From the NCBI RefSeq assembly GCF_052119645.1, contig NZ_JBGQOM010000001.1, positions 434,001 through 498,000 of the forward strand: a stretch of DNA of 64,000 nt, written 5' to 3'. How positions within the stretch are numbered: position 1 is the first letter of the stretch; the number at the start of each line of letters is the position of its first letter. The DNA comes from Paraglaciecola sp030730205. GTDB lineage: Bacteria; Pseudomonadota; Gammaproteobacteria; Enterobacterales; Alteromonadaceae. This document shows positions 26,640 through 36,007 of the stretch, piece by piece. A program made the position numbers and the translations under genes. The notes under the pieces were generated by a model. That model searched no databases. It saw nothing but the letters and a program-made list of their open reading frames with translations, and was not told the origin of the DNA.

Positions 26640-27079
26640 CTGTATTCTCCAATGTGACTTTTAATTTTGCTTTGGCCCGAAATAAACGGGTTTTAACCTT
26701 ACTCATCGGCAGGTAAGCCTTGTAAAGCCTGGGTCAACTCATCATTATTGACTGTTTGCTCGGCCACCAGCTCATCCACAACAATTGCAGAACTGCGTTG
26801 CAGCTGAATATGGTCTTGCCGCAATAAATCACTAGCTGACCAACTAACCGCCCGATAGATCTAACTTTTAAACACCACAGGATTATGTAAAGCCCTTAAG
26901 TTTTTCAAGGTAGAAAGCCAGGCATTTTGCACCGCATCCTAAGCCATACTATGCGCACGCAACAAACGGTAAGCAAACTGTACTAAGTCAGGTTGATAGT
27001 GTTCAAATAACAGCAAAAAAGCCGGTTCGTCACCTTGCTGTGCCCTTAATACCAGCATGTCGAGTTCAGCTTGTAACAT
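26629..27079 (-). pseudogene. Decayed ECF sigma factor gene
   Basis: Reading from ATG 27079, the frame gives LVLRAQQGDEPAFLLLFEHY, then QFAYRLLRAHSMA, a TAG, DAVQNAWLSTLKNL, VVFKS, a TAG, IYRAVSWSASDLL and later ELTQALQGLPADE before TAA. The start of region 4.2 is then missing. The helix end MSKVKTRLFRAKAKLK reappears in another frame and runs into the start of the next gene. The first TAG replaces a Gln codon and the second a Trp codon by single transitions. About 75 bases of region 4 appear deleted. A functional sigma factor cannot be made. Confidence 0.85.
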
Positions 27080-27257
27080 GGTTTTTCCTTTTTTATATGC
27101 CAAAGGCGAACTGAATCAAGCAAAGGCTCTTGTGACGTAAAAATAAACCTAAAATCGCTACTATCGAATAGGTAATATGCAGTAAATTGACATTCACCTT
27201 GGCTTAGGTAAAGTGGCGCGCTTTTAATGGTCACTCAACTCAGCTGTAACACCCACT

Positions 27258-27896
27258 ATGCCTTCATTTGAAACATTAGCCACGTTTAGCTTGGCTGCTT
27301 TTTTACTTTGTATCGCACCTGGCCCCTCGAATTTATATATTATGGCGAGAAGCATAAGTCAGGGTCATAAAGCCGGTGTTGTCGCTGCGACCGGAATGGC
27401 GCTTGGTTCATTCATCTATGTTATTGCTAGTGCATTTGGTTTAGCCGCTATTTTTTTGTATTCAACTTGGGCCTATACCTCAGTTAAACTGTTTGGGGCC
27501 GCTTACCTTGTTTACCTAGCAGCTCAGTATATACGCTTGGCAAGACCGGCCACTGAACACACGACAGAGCTCAAGGGACTAAACAACAACGCTATTTTTA
27601 AACAAAGCCTGGTTGTAGAGCTAACAAATCCTAAAACAGCCTTATTTTTTATTGCGTTTTTACCGTTATTTGTTAACCCAGAACAGAGCAATGTAAGGTT
27701 ACAACTGATTATTTTGGGCGTCATTTATGCGGTAATTGGTTTGCTGTGCGACCTTTGTGTGGCAACATTGTCGGGTAAAATAGGAGCTTGGATGAATACT
27801 CATCCTAAATCTCAACAATGGCAAAATCGTTTGTCTGCACTATTGTTATTCGCCATCGGCGGATTTATTGTGTTTGACGAAATAATGATGCACTAA
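27258..27896 (+). CDS. LysE-family amino-acid exporter
   Basis: A 212-residue inner-membrane protein of the LysE/RhtB superfamily, which exports amino acids by proton exchange. The family block FLLCIAPGPSNLYIMARSISQGHKAGVVAATGMALG is at residues 17-52, followed by GAAYLVYLAAQYIRL and the ELTNPKTALFFIAFLPLF block near 117-135. Six hydrophobic segments fit. The substrate cannot be read from the sequence. It is divergent from the broken sigma operon. Confidence 0.9.
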   Translation: MPSFETLATFSLAAFLLCIAPGPSNLYIMARSISQGHKAGVVAATGMALGSFIYVIASAFGLAAIFLYSTWAYTSVKLFGAAYLVYLAAQYIRLARPATEHTTELKGLNNNAIFKQSLVVELTNPKTALFFIAFLPLFVNPEQSNVRLQLIILGVIYAVIGLLCDLCVATLSGKIGAWMNTHPKSQQWQNRLSALLLFAIGGFIVFDEIMMH

Positions 27897-27938
27897 GATC
27901 CACCCCGCAATAGTCTTTACCCCTACAAGGAGAGAACG

Positions 27939-28442
27939 ATGGGCTTACTAGTCAAACTGTTTAAAGCATTAAATTCAGATTCAAGTCCTTGGCAACTCGC
28001 CTTTGGTTTCACCTTAGGCATGATTATGGGGCTAACGCCAATTTTAGGGTTACACAGCCTAATTCTGTTATTTTCGGTGCTATTTTTTAGAGTCAATCTC
28101 TCGAGTTTTTTGGTTGCTTGGGCGCTGTTTTCAATTTTTACCTTACCCTTAGATGCTTTTATGTCCTCGATAGGTGAGTCTTTATTAACTGCCGAGAGCT
28201 TGACCCCGATGTGGACAGCGTTTTATAGCAATACCGTTGGCCAACTAACTCAGTTTTACCATACCCTCACATTAGGTAGCCTTATTGTAGCGCTATTGTT
28301 ATCGCCCTTTATATTGCTAATAAGTCAGTTCTTGGTGGTTAAATACCGAGAAAAGGTCATGGTGTGGGTGAATAAAATTAAACTTGTACAGTTTATAAAA
28401 GGCAGCAATTTTTATCGTCTATATCAGGGATTAGGAGAGTAA
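27939..28442 (+). CDS. TIGR03546 family membrane protein
   Basis: A 167-residue membrane protein, DUF2062-like, of the TIGR03546 family; function unknown. It has four hydrophobic segments with the motif WQLAFGFTLGMIMGLTPILGLHSLI (a DUF2062 hallmark). Strong AAGGAGAGAACG ribosome binding site. It is 4 bp from the TIGR03545 gene; the two families are almost always adjacent, suggesting a joint envelope role. Confidence 0.85.
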   Translation: MGLLVKLFKALNSDSSPWQLAFGFTLGMIMGLTPILGLHSLILLFSVLFFRVNLSSFLVAWALFSIFTLPLDAFMSSIGESLLTAESLTPMWTAFYSNTVGQLTQFYHTLTLGSLIVALLLSPFILLISQFLVVKYREKVMVWVNKIKLVQFIKGSNFYRLYQGLGE

Positions 28443-28446
28443 GGTA

Positions 28447-30219
28447 ATGAAAAATATCATCAGATGGCCAGGCTTAATCGCCTTTTTTGTTATTACCGGC
28501 CTTATTGCTGCCATCATCATACTTTTTTTTGATTTTTGGATAAAACTTGCAGCCCAAAAAGGGTTAGAAGTAGCGACTGGAGCTGAGGTCAACATCAGCA
28601 GTGCTGAACATAGCTTTTCACCTTTTGGCATTAGTTTGATTGGCGTGCAACTTACGGATCCGAATAAACCTACCAGCAATCAATTAGAGGCCGCTAAAAT
28701 TAGTGCAGATATTGAATTGTCTCCTCTACTTTTACGTAAAGTGATTATTGATAATCTTATTGTCAGTGGTGTTCAGTTTGGTACTGAACGGGCGTCAGAA
28801 GGTGAAGTTTTCAGAGTGAATAGTGCTGATGCAGCCAAAACGGCATTAAAAGAATTATTCCCAAGCAAAGCCGATTTACCCAGTGTTGACGAAGTGTTGG
28901 CTCGTTCCCCCCTAAAAACCACTCGTGCTATTGAAGAAGCCCAAGCGGCCTATCAAAAACACAAAGACACGATAGCTGGTGAGTACCAAAAATTACCCAG
29001 TAAAGACAAACTCGGGGAGTACAAAAAACAAATCGAAGTGCTGTCTAAAACAAATTACAAGGACCCTGCAGAATTATTAGCTGCCAAAGAAAAATTCGAT
29101 TTATTGAAAAAAGAAATCAAAGTTGACAAACAAGTCTTGAGTGATTTTAAAAATTCAGTAAGTGCAGCCAAACAAGATCTTTCACCCAAAATAGCGCAGT
29201 TAAAAGCGGCACCCGGACAAGATTATGAACAACTAAAATCACTAGTTGCGGGCGATGCGGGTGCTATAAATGACGTAACTACCTTGGTGTTTGGAGAAAA
29301 AGCGGCACAGTGGACAGAGTACGGTTTAGCGGCATTTGATATTGTCGCACCTATGTTAAAAAGCAAAGAGCAACAGCAAACAGAAGAGGCTGTTTCAGCT
29401 GGACGCTGGGTTAGTTTTGATGACCGCAGCGGCTTACCCGAACTATGGATAAAAAATGCCGACATTTCTATTAGCTGGCAACAAGAAACAATCCTAAGCG
29501 TTTGGCACAACATTACATATCAACACGACATCATTGGCCGTGCGACCACGTTTAAAATAGACTCAGACAAGAGCAGTTTATGGCAATCGTTTAAATTAGA
29601 TGGTGATTTTTGGCTAAAAGACAGTGGCGTTTCCGCTCAGCAAAGTTGGCAGTTAGCAGGGCTAAAACTCAGCAATATTGATTTAGTTAATCAAGATAAG
29701 TTAAGCAGTAAATTGCTTGCAGGCATAGTGTCTAGTAAAGGTAACGTTAAGGTAAACCAAAATACCCTAAGTGGTGAAGGCGTAATCAATTTAGCCAATT
29801 TAAGCATGGAAGCACAAGGTAGTAATAAGATAACCAATATTATTGCTAACACCTTGGCACAACTCACCCAATTAACCCTCAATACAGATGTTGCAGGCGT
29901 AATAGGAGACTTAGATTTATCTTTTAGTTCTGACCTGAATCAACAACTCGGTAGTGCCTTGTTGACCAACATTGGTAAAGAAGAACAGGGTAAACTAGAT
30001 GAGTTGAAGGCTAAGTTGAACGCTCAGATGCAGAGCGCGTTGGGGACTCAAGATGCACAATTATGTGAATGGTTAGACTGGGAAAACCTTGCAGAGGGTG
30101 ACATGGGAAGCCTAGAAGAAATGTTAAATTCAAAAATGAACAGTGTGGTTGACAATAAAAAGAATGAGCTTGAGGATAAGCTGAAAGATAAATTGAAAGG
30201 GAAATTATTTGGTAACTGA
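28447..30219 (+). CDS. TIGR03545 family protein (AsmA-like repeat envelope protein)
   Basis: A 590-residue protein with one N-terminal membrane helix (about 10-33) and a large periplasmic part. The early VEVATGAEVNISSAEHSFSP-like block resembles the start of AsmA/TamB-type proteins, and residues about 150-260 form a lysine-rich coiled coil. The C-terminus is a charged helical run ending DKLKDKLKGKLFGN. The family is defined only by its pairing with TIGR03546. Lipid or envelope transport is a guess from the AsmA-like start. Confidence 0.85.
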   Translation: MKNIIRWPGLIAFFVITGLIAAIIILFFDFWIKLAAQKGLEVATGAEVNISSAEHSFSPFGISLIGVQLTDPNKPTSNQLEAAKISADIELSPLLLRKVIIDNLIVSGVQFGTERASEGEVFRVNSADAAKTALKELFPSKADLPSVDEVLARSPLKTTRAIEEAQAAYQKHKDTIAGEYQKLPSKDKLGEYKKQIEVLSKTNYKDPAELLAAKEKFDLLKKEIKVDKQVLSDFKNSVSAAKQDLSPKIAQLKAAPGQDYEQLKSLVAGDAGAINDVTTLVFGEKAAQWTEYGLAAFDIVAPMLKSKEQQQTEEAVSAGRWVSFDDRSGLPELWIKNADISISWQQETILSVWHNITYQHDIIGRATTFKIDSDKSSLWQSFKLDGDFWLKDSGVSAQQSWQLAGLKLSNIDLVNQDKLSSKLLAGIVSSKGNVKVNQNTLSGEGVINLANLSMEAQGSNKITNIIANTLAQLTQLTLNTDVAGVIGDLDLSFSSDLNQQLGSALLTNIGKEEQGKLDELKAKLNAQMQSALGTQDAQLCEWLDWENLAEGDMGSLEEMLNSKMNSVVDNKKNELEDKLKDKLKGKLFGN

Positions 30220-30224
30220 AGCAC

Positions 30225-30286
30225 TTTTACTGCCCTTGGTGCGCGCTATACGGATGATGCACCAAGCGCTTTTAGTGCCAGTAAAA
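30225..30286. repeat. Nested inverted repeats after the TIGR03545 gene
   Basis: TTTTACTG (30225-30232) pairs with CAGTAAAA (30279-30286) and, inside, CTTGGTGC (30235-30242) pairs with GCACCAAG (30259-30266). There is no T-run; a processing or end-protection hairpin is possible. Confidence 0.5.
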
Positions 30287-30352
30287 CATTTGTGTGCTAA
30301 ATGATATGTCTATCCACCATTAGAACAACTTAGCTTAACTAGGGAGTAGTAG

Positions 30353-30553
30353 ATGTTTAGTGTGGTGCTTGGGGTACTTTTTGCTGTGTTTGTTGTTGCC
30401 GTGACATGGGTGAGTTACAAAATAGCCACCACAAAATTTAACAATCCGGTTTGGTGTGCCATTGCAGGATTTATACTTGCCTTCTTGCCCCCTATTGCAT
30501 TGATATACCTAATTATTTTACTTAGAAAAGACGTTCGGATTAATATTAGTTAA
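30353..30553 (+). CDS. Small two-helix membrane protein
   Basis: A 66-residue protein made of two hydrophobic helices (about 3-24 and 35-58) with a basic C-terminus (LLRKDVRINIS). It resembles the small PLDc_N-like or YqaE-type membrane peptides in shape, but I cannot assign it. AGGGAGTAGTAG upstream of the ATG is a good ribosome binding site. It stands alone between the TIGR03545 gene and ftsB. Confidence 0.6.
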   Translation: MFSVVLGVLFAVFVVAVTWVSYKIATTKFNNPVWCAIAGFILAFLPPIALIYLIILLRKDVRINIS

Positions 30554-30675
30554 ACGCATTTTTGCACAAAATAATAGATTATTACCCATTACGAGTCTTC
30601 TGTAGTCCGTTTCACTGGAGGATCGTTTAAAAGCTCGGCATAATAGCTCTATTCGCTAACGAGGAGGACAAAGTC

Positions 30676-30954
30676 ATGAGATGGGTAACAATTTTGTTAC
30701 TTTGCCTTCTTGGTATGCTGCAGTACCGCTTGTGGATGGGCAAAAATAGTATTCCAGATTATTTAAGTATGCAAAAACAGGTACGTGAACAGGACTTACA
30801 AAATGCTAATCTCACGCAACGCAACAGTTTGTTAAAAGCCGATATTGAAGATCTTAAAATTGGACTTGAAGCTGCTGAAGAAAGAGCGCGCAACGATCTT
30901 GGTTTGATCAAACAAGGCGAAACATTTTATCGTATTTTACCAGCTGAAAATTAA
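30676..30954 (+). CDS. ftsB: Cell division protein FtsB
   Basis: Single-pass division protein that forms the FtsQLB complex. The 92 residues give a membrane helix (about 3-20), a leucine-zipper-like coiled coil (30-72) and the conserved RARNDLGLIKQGETFYRI end. GAGGAGGACAAAGTC precedes the ATG. It is directly followed by ispD, the usual gammaproteobacterial order. Confidence 0.95.
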   Translation: MRWVTILLLCLLGMLQYRLWMGKNSIPDYLSMQKQVREQDLQNANLTQRNSLLKADIEDLKIGLEAAEERARNDLGLIKQGETFYRILPAEN

Positions 30955-30960
30955 TTACCC

Positions 30961-31665
30961 ATGACGTTAAATTCAACATTTACGGTAGTCGTACCTGCCG
31001 CAGGGATCGGTAAAAGAATGGGGGCAGCGGTACCCAAACAGTATTTGTTTATTGCAGAAAAAACGGTCATCGAACACACCTTATCGAATTTGATGGCTCA
31101 TCCGCAAATTGCTAAGGTCGTGGTTGTATTGCATCCCGAAGACCACTATTTTAAAGAACTTAACATTGCTCGATCTCCTAAAATCACCACGGTGATAGGC
31201 GGCGACGAGCGCAGTGATTCAGTTTTAGCTGGCTTGGCGGCGGTAAATTGCAATGAAACTTGGGTCTTGGTGCATGATGCAGCACGGCCTTGTTTGCATC
31301 ATGATGATCTTAGCGCCTTGTTACAATTAGCCGAGCACGGCCAAGTTGGTGGCATACTAGCGACACCGGTTCGAGATACAATGAAACGTGGTAATCCAAA
31401 GCATCTAGTGGTCAAAACAGAATCACGAGACCATCTTTGGCACGCTTTAACCCCGCAGCTCTTCCCTTTAAAAATACTGACCAGCGCTCTCAGTAAGGCG
31501 CAGAAAATGCAAATTAGTATGACTGATGAAGCTTCGGCGATAGAGTACTTTGGGGGTCAAGTAAAGCTCGTCAGTGGTCGAGCGTCCAATATCAAAATCA
31601 CCCAACATGAAGATTTGTTACTAGCAGAATTTTATTTGAGCCAATTACTCAAGGAAGCAAAATAA
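30961..31665 (+). CDS. ispD: 2-C-methyl-D-erythritol 4-phosphate cytidylyltransferase
   Basis: It transfers CMP to methylerythritol phosphate in the MEP isoprenoid pathway. The 234-residue enzyme has the nucleotide-binding start VVPAAGIGKRMGAAVPKQYL (residues 9-28), VHDAARPC near 102-109 and TDEASAIEY near 191. It lies 6 bp after ftsB and 2 bp before ispF. Confidence 0.97.
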   Translation: MTLNSTFTVVVPAAGIGKRMGAAVPKQYLFIAEKTVIEHTLSNLMAHPQIAKVVVVLHPEDHYFKELNIARSPKITTVIGGDERSDSVLAGLAAVNCNETWVLVHDAARPCLHHDDLSALLQLAEHGQVGGILATPVRDTMKRGNPKHLVVKTESRDHLWHALTPQLFPLKILTSALSKAQKMQISMTDEASAIEYFGGQVKLVSGRASNIKITQHEDLLLAEFYLSQLLKEAK

Positions 31666-31667
31666 AC

Positions 31668-32153
31668 ATGAATATGCGTATAGGTCATGGTTATGACGTA
31701 CACAAATTTGGGGGTTCAGGCCCAATTATAATTGGTGGTGTATCAATCGATTATGCACAAGGCTTACTGGCCCATTCAGATGGCGATGTAGCGATTCATG
31801 CTTTGTGCGATGCACTGTTGGGGGCCTTAGGCAAGGGCGATATCGGGCGCCACTTCCCTGATACTGATCCGGCGTTAGCAGGTGTTGATAGCCGTAATTT
31901 ACTGCGCAAAGTCATAGCGTTAATGCTAAGTGAAGGGTATGTTATTGGCAATGTGGATATTACCATTGTTGCTCAAGCACCAAAAATGGCGCCTCACATC
32001 CATGCCATGGTTCATCATCTTGCCAGTGACCTACAGTCGCAGCCCTCGCAAATCAATGTAAAAGCCACTACAACCGAAAAGCTCGGTTTTGCTGGCCGCA
32101 AAGAAGGTATTGCGGCGTATGCAGTCGCTTTAATAGTCAATCATTCAATCTAG
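31668..32153 (+). CDS. ispF: 2-C-methyl-D-erythritol 2,4-cyclodiphosphate synthase
   Basis: It cyclises CDP-methylerythritol phosphate in the MEP pathway. The 161-residue protein has the metal-binding GHGYDVHKF (6-14), HSDGDVAIHALCDALLGA and the C-terminal KATTTEKLGFAGRKEGIAA. Either ATG at 31668 or the one two codons later (31674) can serve as start; the second matches the usual MRIGHGYD beginning. Confidence 0.97.
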   Translation: MNMRIGHGYDVHKFGGSGPIIIGGVSIDYAQGLLAHSDGDVAIHALCDALLGALGKGDIGRHFPDTDPALAGVDSRNLLRKVIALMLSEGYVIGNVDITIVAQAPKMAPHIHAMVHHLASDLQSQPSQINVKATTTEKLGFAGRKEGIAAYAVALIVNHSI

Positions 32154-32161
32154 GCGAATTA

Positions 32162-33208
32162 ATGCAAACTCAGCATTGGCAATATTTAATGCCTGCTCCC
32201 CAAGCTACCGGACAATTGAAAGTTGAACTACAAGACTTCCAAGTTACCGAAAAATTAGGATATGAACCTACTGGACAAGGTGAACACATCTATTTGTGGG
32301 TGCAAAAAACCGGCTTAAACACTGCTTTTTTGGCAGAAGAAATAGCTAAATTTGCCAGAGTACCTTTACGCGATGTAACTTATGCAGGACGTAAAGATAA
32401 GTATGCAGTGACACAACAATGGTTTAGCGTGCACAAACCTGGCAAGGCAGAGTTTGACTGGTCTCAATTGCAAGTAGAAGGTGCCGCGGTTCTTAAGGCT
32501 ATTCGGCATGATAAAAAGCTTAGAACAGGGGTACTTAAGGGCAATCGATTTAACATTGTGGTACGCAATATCACTGACACCCGACAACTAAGTGAGCGCC
32601 TACTCTATATTTCGGTCCACGGTGTTCCTAATTATTATGGCGCACAGCGCTTCGGCGATAGTCGTTATGATGCCCGAGGTGGAAATTTAGTGCTGGCAGA
32701 AAAAATGTTAGCCGGCGAAGAAATTCGTAATCGCAATAAACGCTCGATGGCTATTTCGGCATTGCGCTCATGGTTATTTAATGAATTTGTGAGTCACCGC
32801 ATTGAAGATGGATTATTTAGTCAGGCTATGGACGGTGACGTTATGCTTCTATCCGGCAGTGCCAGCTATTTTTGTGCTCAAAACATTGATGAGGTGATTG
32901 TTCAGCGTATAGCAAGTCGAGACATTCAGTTGTCAGCCCCGTTGTGGGGACAGGGACAACTACCCTCACTCGTTAAAGCGGGTCTATATGAACAGAACAT
33001 CGCAAACCGTTACCCTGAGCAAACAGCGATGCTCGAAAAACTTGGCCTTAAACAAGAAAGACGTGCCTTACGATTATTACCTGATGATATGCGATGGACG
33101 ATTGAAGACAATCAGTTGCATATTAGTTTTGATTTACCCGCTGGTGCCTTTGCCACCTCGGTGATTAGAGAGTTGGTGGATATTAAACAGCACTATGAAG
33201 TTGATTAG
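32162..33208 (+). CDS. truD: tRNA pseudouridine(13) synthase
   Basis: It makes pseudouridine 13 in tRNA-Glu. The 348-residue protein carries the catalytic motif YAGRKDKYAVTQQW with D79, the NYYGAQRFG motif near 157 and GNRFNIVVR. It starts 8 bp after ispF. In most relatives surE follows; here it does not. Confidence 0.97.
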   Translation: MQTQHWQYLMPAPQATGQLKVELQDFQVTEKLGYEPTGQGEHIYLWVQKTGLNTAFLAEEIAKFARVPLRDVTYAGRKDKYAVTQQWFSVHKPGKAEFDWSQLQVEGAAVLKAIRHDKKLRTGVLKGNRFNIVVRNITDTRQLSERLLYISVHGVPNYYGAQRFGDSRYDARGGNLVLAEKMLAGEEIRNRNKRSMAISALRSWLFNEFVSHRIEDGLFSQAMDGDVMLLSGSASYFCAQNIDEVIVQRIASRDIQLSAPLWGQGQLPSLVKAGLYEQNIANRYPEQTAMLEKLGLKQERRALRLLPDDMRWTIEDNQLHISFDLPAGAFATSVIRELVDIKQHYEVD

Positions 33209-33453
33209 CAACGAGCTGTCACTTTGAGTATTGGCATTCTTGTTTTAAGCTAAGCAATCTTAGCGAATATTCGAGTAAGGACACCAATAAGCGGATATTA
33301 TTCCCTGTGCCATGATTCTAGTTCGATTGCACTTTCAGTCGACAAACATAACAATGTATAAAGCGCTAAACACATCGTGTTTAGGTAACGGATTTTCACA
33401 CAAAATAATAATAATAAATTTAACCTATATTTGACTCTGGAACAGCCATAAAC

Positions 33454-34092
33454 ATGAGAGCCACGTTTCGCAAGGGTGATAGCCTCGCCCAACTCATAGC
33501 CCAAGAGGGTATCAGCAATAGTAAGGTGCTAGGAGCTATTGCCAATATTCCGAGGGAGTTATTTATCCCTGATGCATTGCGCCATAAAGCCTATCAAAAT
33601 ACTGCTTTACCAATTGGGCAAGGTCAAACAATATCACAGCCATATATTGTTGCCCGTATGACAGAATTGCTTTTACAGTCACAAAATAGTCCACAAAATG
33701 TATTAGAAATTGGTACTGGCTCTGGCTATCAGACCGCAGTGTTAGCACAGCTATTTCAAAAAGTTTATTCGGTCGAACGGATCAAAACCCTACAATTTCA
33801 AGCAAAACGCCGGATGAATCAGCTAAATTTTCATAACGTTTCGATGAAACATGGCGATGGTTGGCAAGGATGGGCGAGTAAAGGCCCCTTTGACGCTATC
33901 ATCGTGACTGCCGCGGCGAGCAGGATCCCAGAACAACTGTTCGCTCAGTTGAACGTAGGCGGAAGATTAATCATCCCTGTCGGCCAAGAAAATCAGCAGT
34001 TGCAATGTGTCACTCGACACGAAGAATCATTTGAAACGCAAATAATAGAAGCAGTGCGCTTTGTTCCTTTGGTACCTGGAAATATTATTTAA
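33454..34092 (+). CDS. pcm: Protein-L-isoaspartate O-methyltransferase
   Basis: SAM-dependent enzyme that methylates isoaspartyl residues so damaged proteins can be repaired. The 212 residues are normal. Visible motifs: PIGQGQTISQPYIVARM (substrate region), the SAM-binding VLEIGTGSGYQTAVLAQL, FDAIIVTAAASRIP and GGRLIIPVG. Its upstream partner surE is missing: the 245 bp between truD and pcm contain no coding sequence I can recognise. Confidence 0.95.
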   Translation: MRATFRKGDSLAQLIAQEGISNSKVLGAIANIPRELFIPDALRHKAYQNTALPIGQGQTISQPYIVARMTELLLQSQNSPQNVLEIGTGSGYQTAVLAQLFQKVYSVERIKTLQFQAKRRMNQLNFHNVSMKHGDGWQGWASKGPFDAIIVTAAASRIPEQLFAQLNVGGRLIIPVGQENQQLQCVTRHEESFETQIIEAVRFVPLVPGNII

Positions 34093-34122
34093 ACCTAACA
34101 GCGCCAATACGCAAGGAACACC

Positions 34123-35067
34123 ATGAGTAACAACAGAACAACTAAAGATTATGCGGGAATAACAGCCCGCGGTGTGTTAATGGGCGCTGCCGATGCAGTG
34201 CCTGGCGTATCCGGCGGTACCATCGCATTTATGACAGGTATTTACGAAGAGCTGATCACTTCGCTAAAGCAATGTAGCAGCGCACCTAAAATTTTAATTT
34301 CTCAAGGTATCGCCGCGACGTGGAAACATATCAACGGTGCTTTTTTACTGGCGCTATTTGGCGGTGTCATTGTAAGTCTGATTACCATCTCTCGCCTTGT
34401 GGTATTTCTCTTAGATAATTATCCAGCCTTACTGTGGGCATTCTTTTTTGGATTAATAGCAGCAGGTGTGTGGTCGGTTATACGGCACATTGACCGCTGG
34501 TCAGTACCCACTATCATCGCATTTATAATAGGTGCGCTAGGCGCTTTTTGGATTACGATGATTTCGCCAACGCACATAGAGTCAACTCCTCTAATTGTGT
34601 TTTTTTCTGGAATGATAGCGATATGCGCCATGATATTACCAGGCATATCGGGTAGTTTCATATTATTACTGCTGGGTATGTATGCACCAATGATGAATGC
34701 AATCAAAGAGTTTCAGTTGGTCACATTGAGCTGTTTTGCTGCAGGTTGTGTCGCCGGCTTAATTAGCTTTTCACACGTTCTAAGTTGGATGTTTCAACAT
34801 TATAAAACGCAAACTCTGGCATTGTTGGGCGGCTTCATGTTGGGCTCGCTTAATAAAGTATGGCCTTGGAAAATAACCATCGAATCCGTTATTGATCGCC
34901 ATGGCAAAGTGATTCCATTGGTGCAAGAAAACGTATTACCCCATACTTTTGAAGCCAATACCCAACAGCCTGCTTATTTGCTCCTTACACTTGGATTAAT
35001 CACCTTAGGTGTATTGGCTGTCGTTTTGCTTGAACGCTTTGGAAATAAAACCACACCTCAAACGTGA
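34123..35067 (+). CDS. DUF368 family undecaprenyl-phosphate translocase, PopT-like
   Basis: A 314-residue polytopic membrane protein of the DUF368 family. Members have been shown to return undecaprenyl phosphate across the inner membrane for cell-wall synthesis (PopT). The hallmark repeat GAADAVPGVSGGTIAFMTGIYEELI (near 22-46) and its second copy, ICAMILPGISGSFILLLLGMY (near 168-188), are both present, with about eight membrane helices. It sits between pcm and nlpD, and its stop overlaps the first possible nlpD start. Confidence 0.88.
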   Translation: MSNNRTTKDYAGITARGVLMGAADAVPGVSGGTIAFMTGIYEELITSLKQCSSAPKILISQGIAATWKHINGAFLLALFGGVIVSLITISRLVVFLLDNYPALLWAFFFGLIAAGVWSVIRHIDRWSVPTIIAFIIGALGAFWITMISPTHIESTPLIVFFSGMIAICAMILPGISGSFILLLLGMYAPMMNAIKEFQLVTLSCFAAGCVAGLISFSHVLSWMFQHYKTQTLALLGGFMLGSLNKVWPWKITIESVIDRHGKVIPLVQENVLPHTFEANTQQPAYLLLTLGLITLGVLAVVLLERFGNKTTPQT

Positions 35068-35939
35068 TTGTCTTAAAAATGCTATGCTTCAAACCTTTGT
35101 TTAAACAATCTAATATGGGCAACCTCAGTCAGGGTTTCTTGTTGCTTTGTTTGGCACTACTTCTCATTTCCTGCTCTAGTAGAAAACAACCAGCCCCAGT
35201 AGTAGAAATATACCAAGGGAAGACTTTTAGGGACTACGAGGCTTCTTCTTTTTCAGGAAATGGCTATACCGTGCAAAAAGGCGAGACCCTGTTTTCTATC
35301 GCTTGGCACACAGGCAACGATTATCGCGATCTTGCTAAACTCAATAATATTGCACCTCCATACAACATTTACCCGGGTCAAATAATTAACCTTACGAAAC
35401 AAAAGGTGACATCTAAAGCAAACGAAGCCCTCCCGCGTGGTCAGACCTCAAAAATAAAGTCAAATCAACCAGTTGACCCTCCCGCAAAGCAGGCGTATGG
35501 TAAAAGTGAAAAAAATGTTAACGGAGGTGCCAGTGGTCCTCCTGTCGGTGAATTTCCTGAGCAAGTATCAGCGTGGATTTGGCCTACTTCTAACGCGATT
35601 ACAAATATGTTTTCAGCTAAAGAAGCAGGCAATAAAGGCTTAGATTTTTCAGGCAGTATAGGTCAGCCCATTTTGGCTGCAGCCGATGGTAAAGTGGTTT
35701 ATACCGGAAATGCCCTACGTGGTTTTGGTAATTTGGTCATCATTAAGCATTCAGATGCCTACTTAACGGCTTATGCTCACAATGACAAAATTCTAGTTAA
35801 AGAACAGCAATGGGTTAAGTCTGGGCAAAATATTGCCACCATGGGTAAAAGTGGAACCGATACGGTTAAGCTTCACTTTGAAGTAAGATACAAAGGAAAA
35901 TCAATTGACCCTTTGCAATTTTTACCCAAAAGAAAATAA
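35064..35939 (+). CDS. nlpD: NlpD-like LysM/M23 lipoprotein
   Basis: Outer-membrane lipoprotein that activates the amidase AmiC during cell separation. A lipobox LLISC lies near residue 36, then one LysM domain (YTVQKGETLFSIAWHTGN ... PGQIINL), a linker, and a C-terminal M23 (LytM) domain. The zinc ligands are degenerate: the HxxxD position reads NKGLDFS and the HxH reads LHFEV. It is therefore an activator, not a hydrolase, as for E. coli NlpD. The start is uncertain: GTG 35064 overlaps the DUF368 stop, ATG 35079 is internal, and ATG 35115 gives the most normal signal peptide. Confidence 0.9.
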   Translation: MIVLKMLCFKPLFKQSNMGNLSQGFLLLCLALLLISCSSRKQPAPVVEIYQGKTFRDYEASSFSGNGYTVQKGETLFSIAWHTGNDYRDLAKLNNIAPPYNIYPGQIINLTKQKVTSKANEALPRGQTSKIKSNQPVDPPAKQAYGKSEKNVNGGASGPPVGEFPEQVSAWIWPTSNAITNMFSAKEAGNKGLDFSGSIGQPILAAADGKVVYTGNALRGFGNLVIIKHSDAYLTAYAHNDKILVKEQQWVKSGQNIATMGKSGTDTVKLHFEVRYKGKSIDPLQFLPKRK

Positions 35940-36007
35940 CAATAAATAATTATAAGGAATCAAGGAGATGTATTAGTAACAACAATAGTTTTTCAGGAGG
36001 CACCGTA

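Noticed and set aside
26629..27079. Amber codons read as an amino acid (recoding) in the sigma gene
   Set aside because: A frame break and a deletion in region 4 also disrupt the gene, so decay is the simpler reading.
33298..33504. Minus-strand open frame between truD and pcm as a surE remnant
   Set aside because: The translation has no SurE motifs and the frame overlaps the pcm start.
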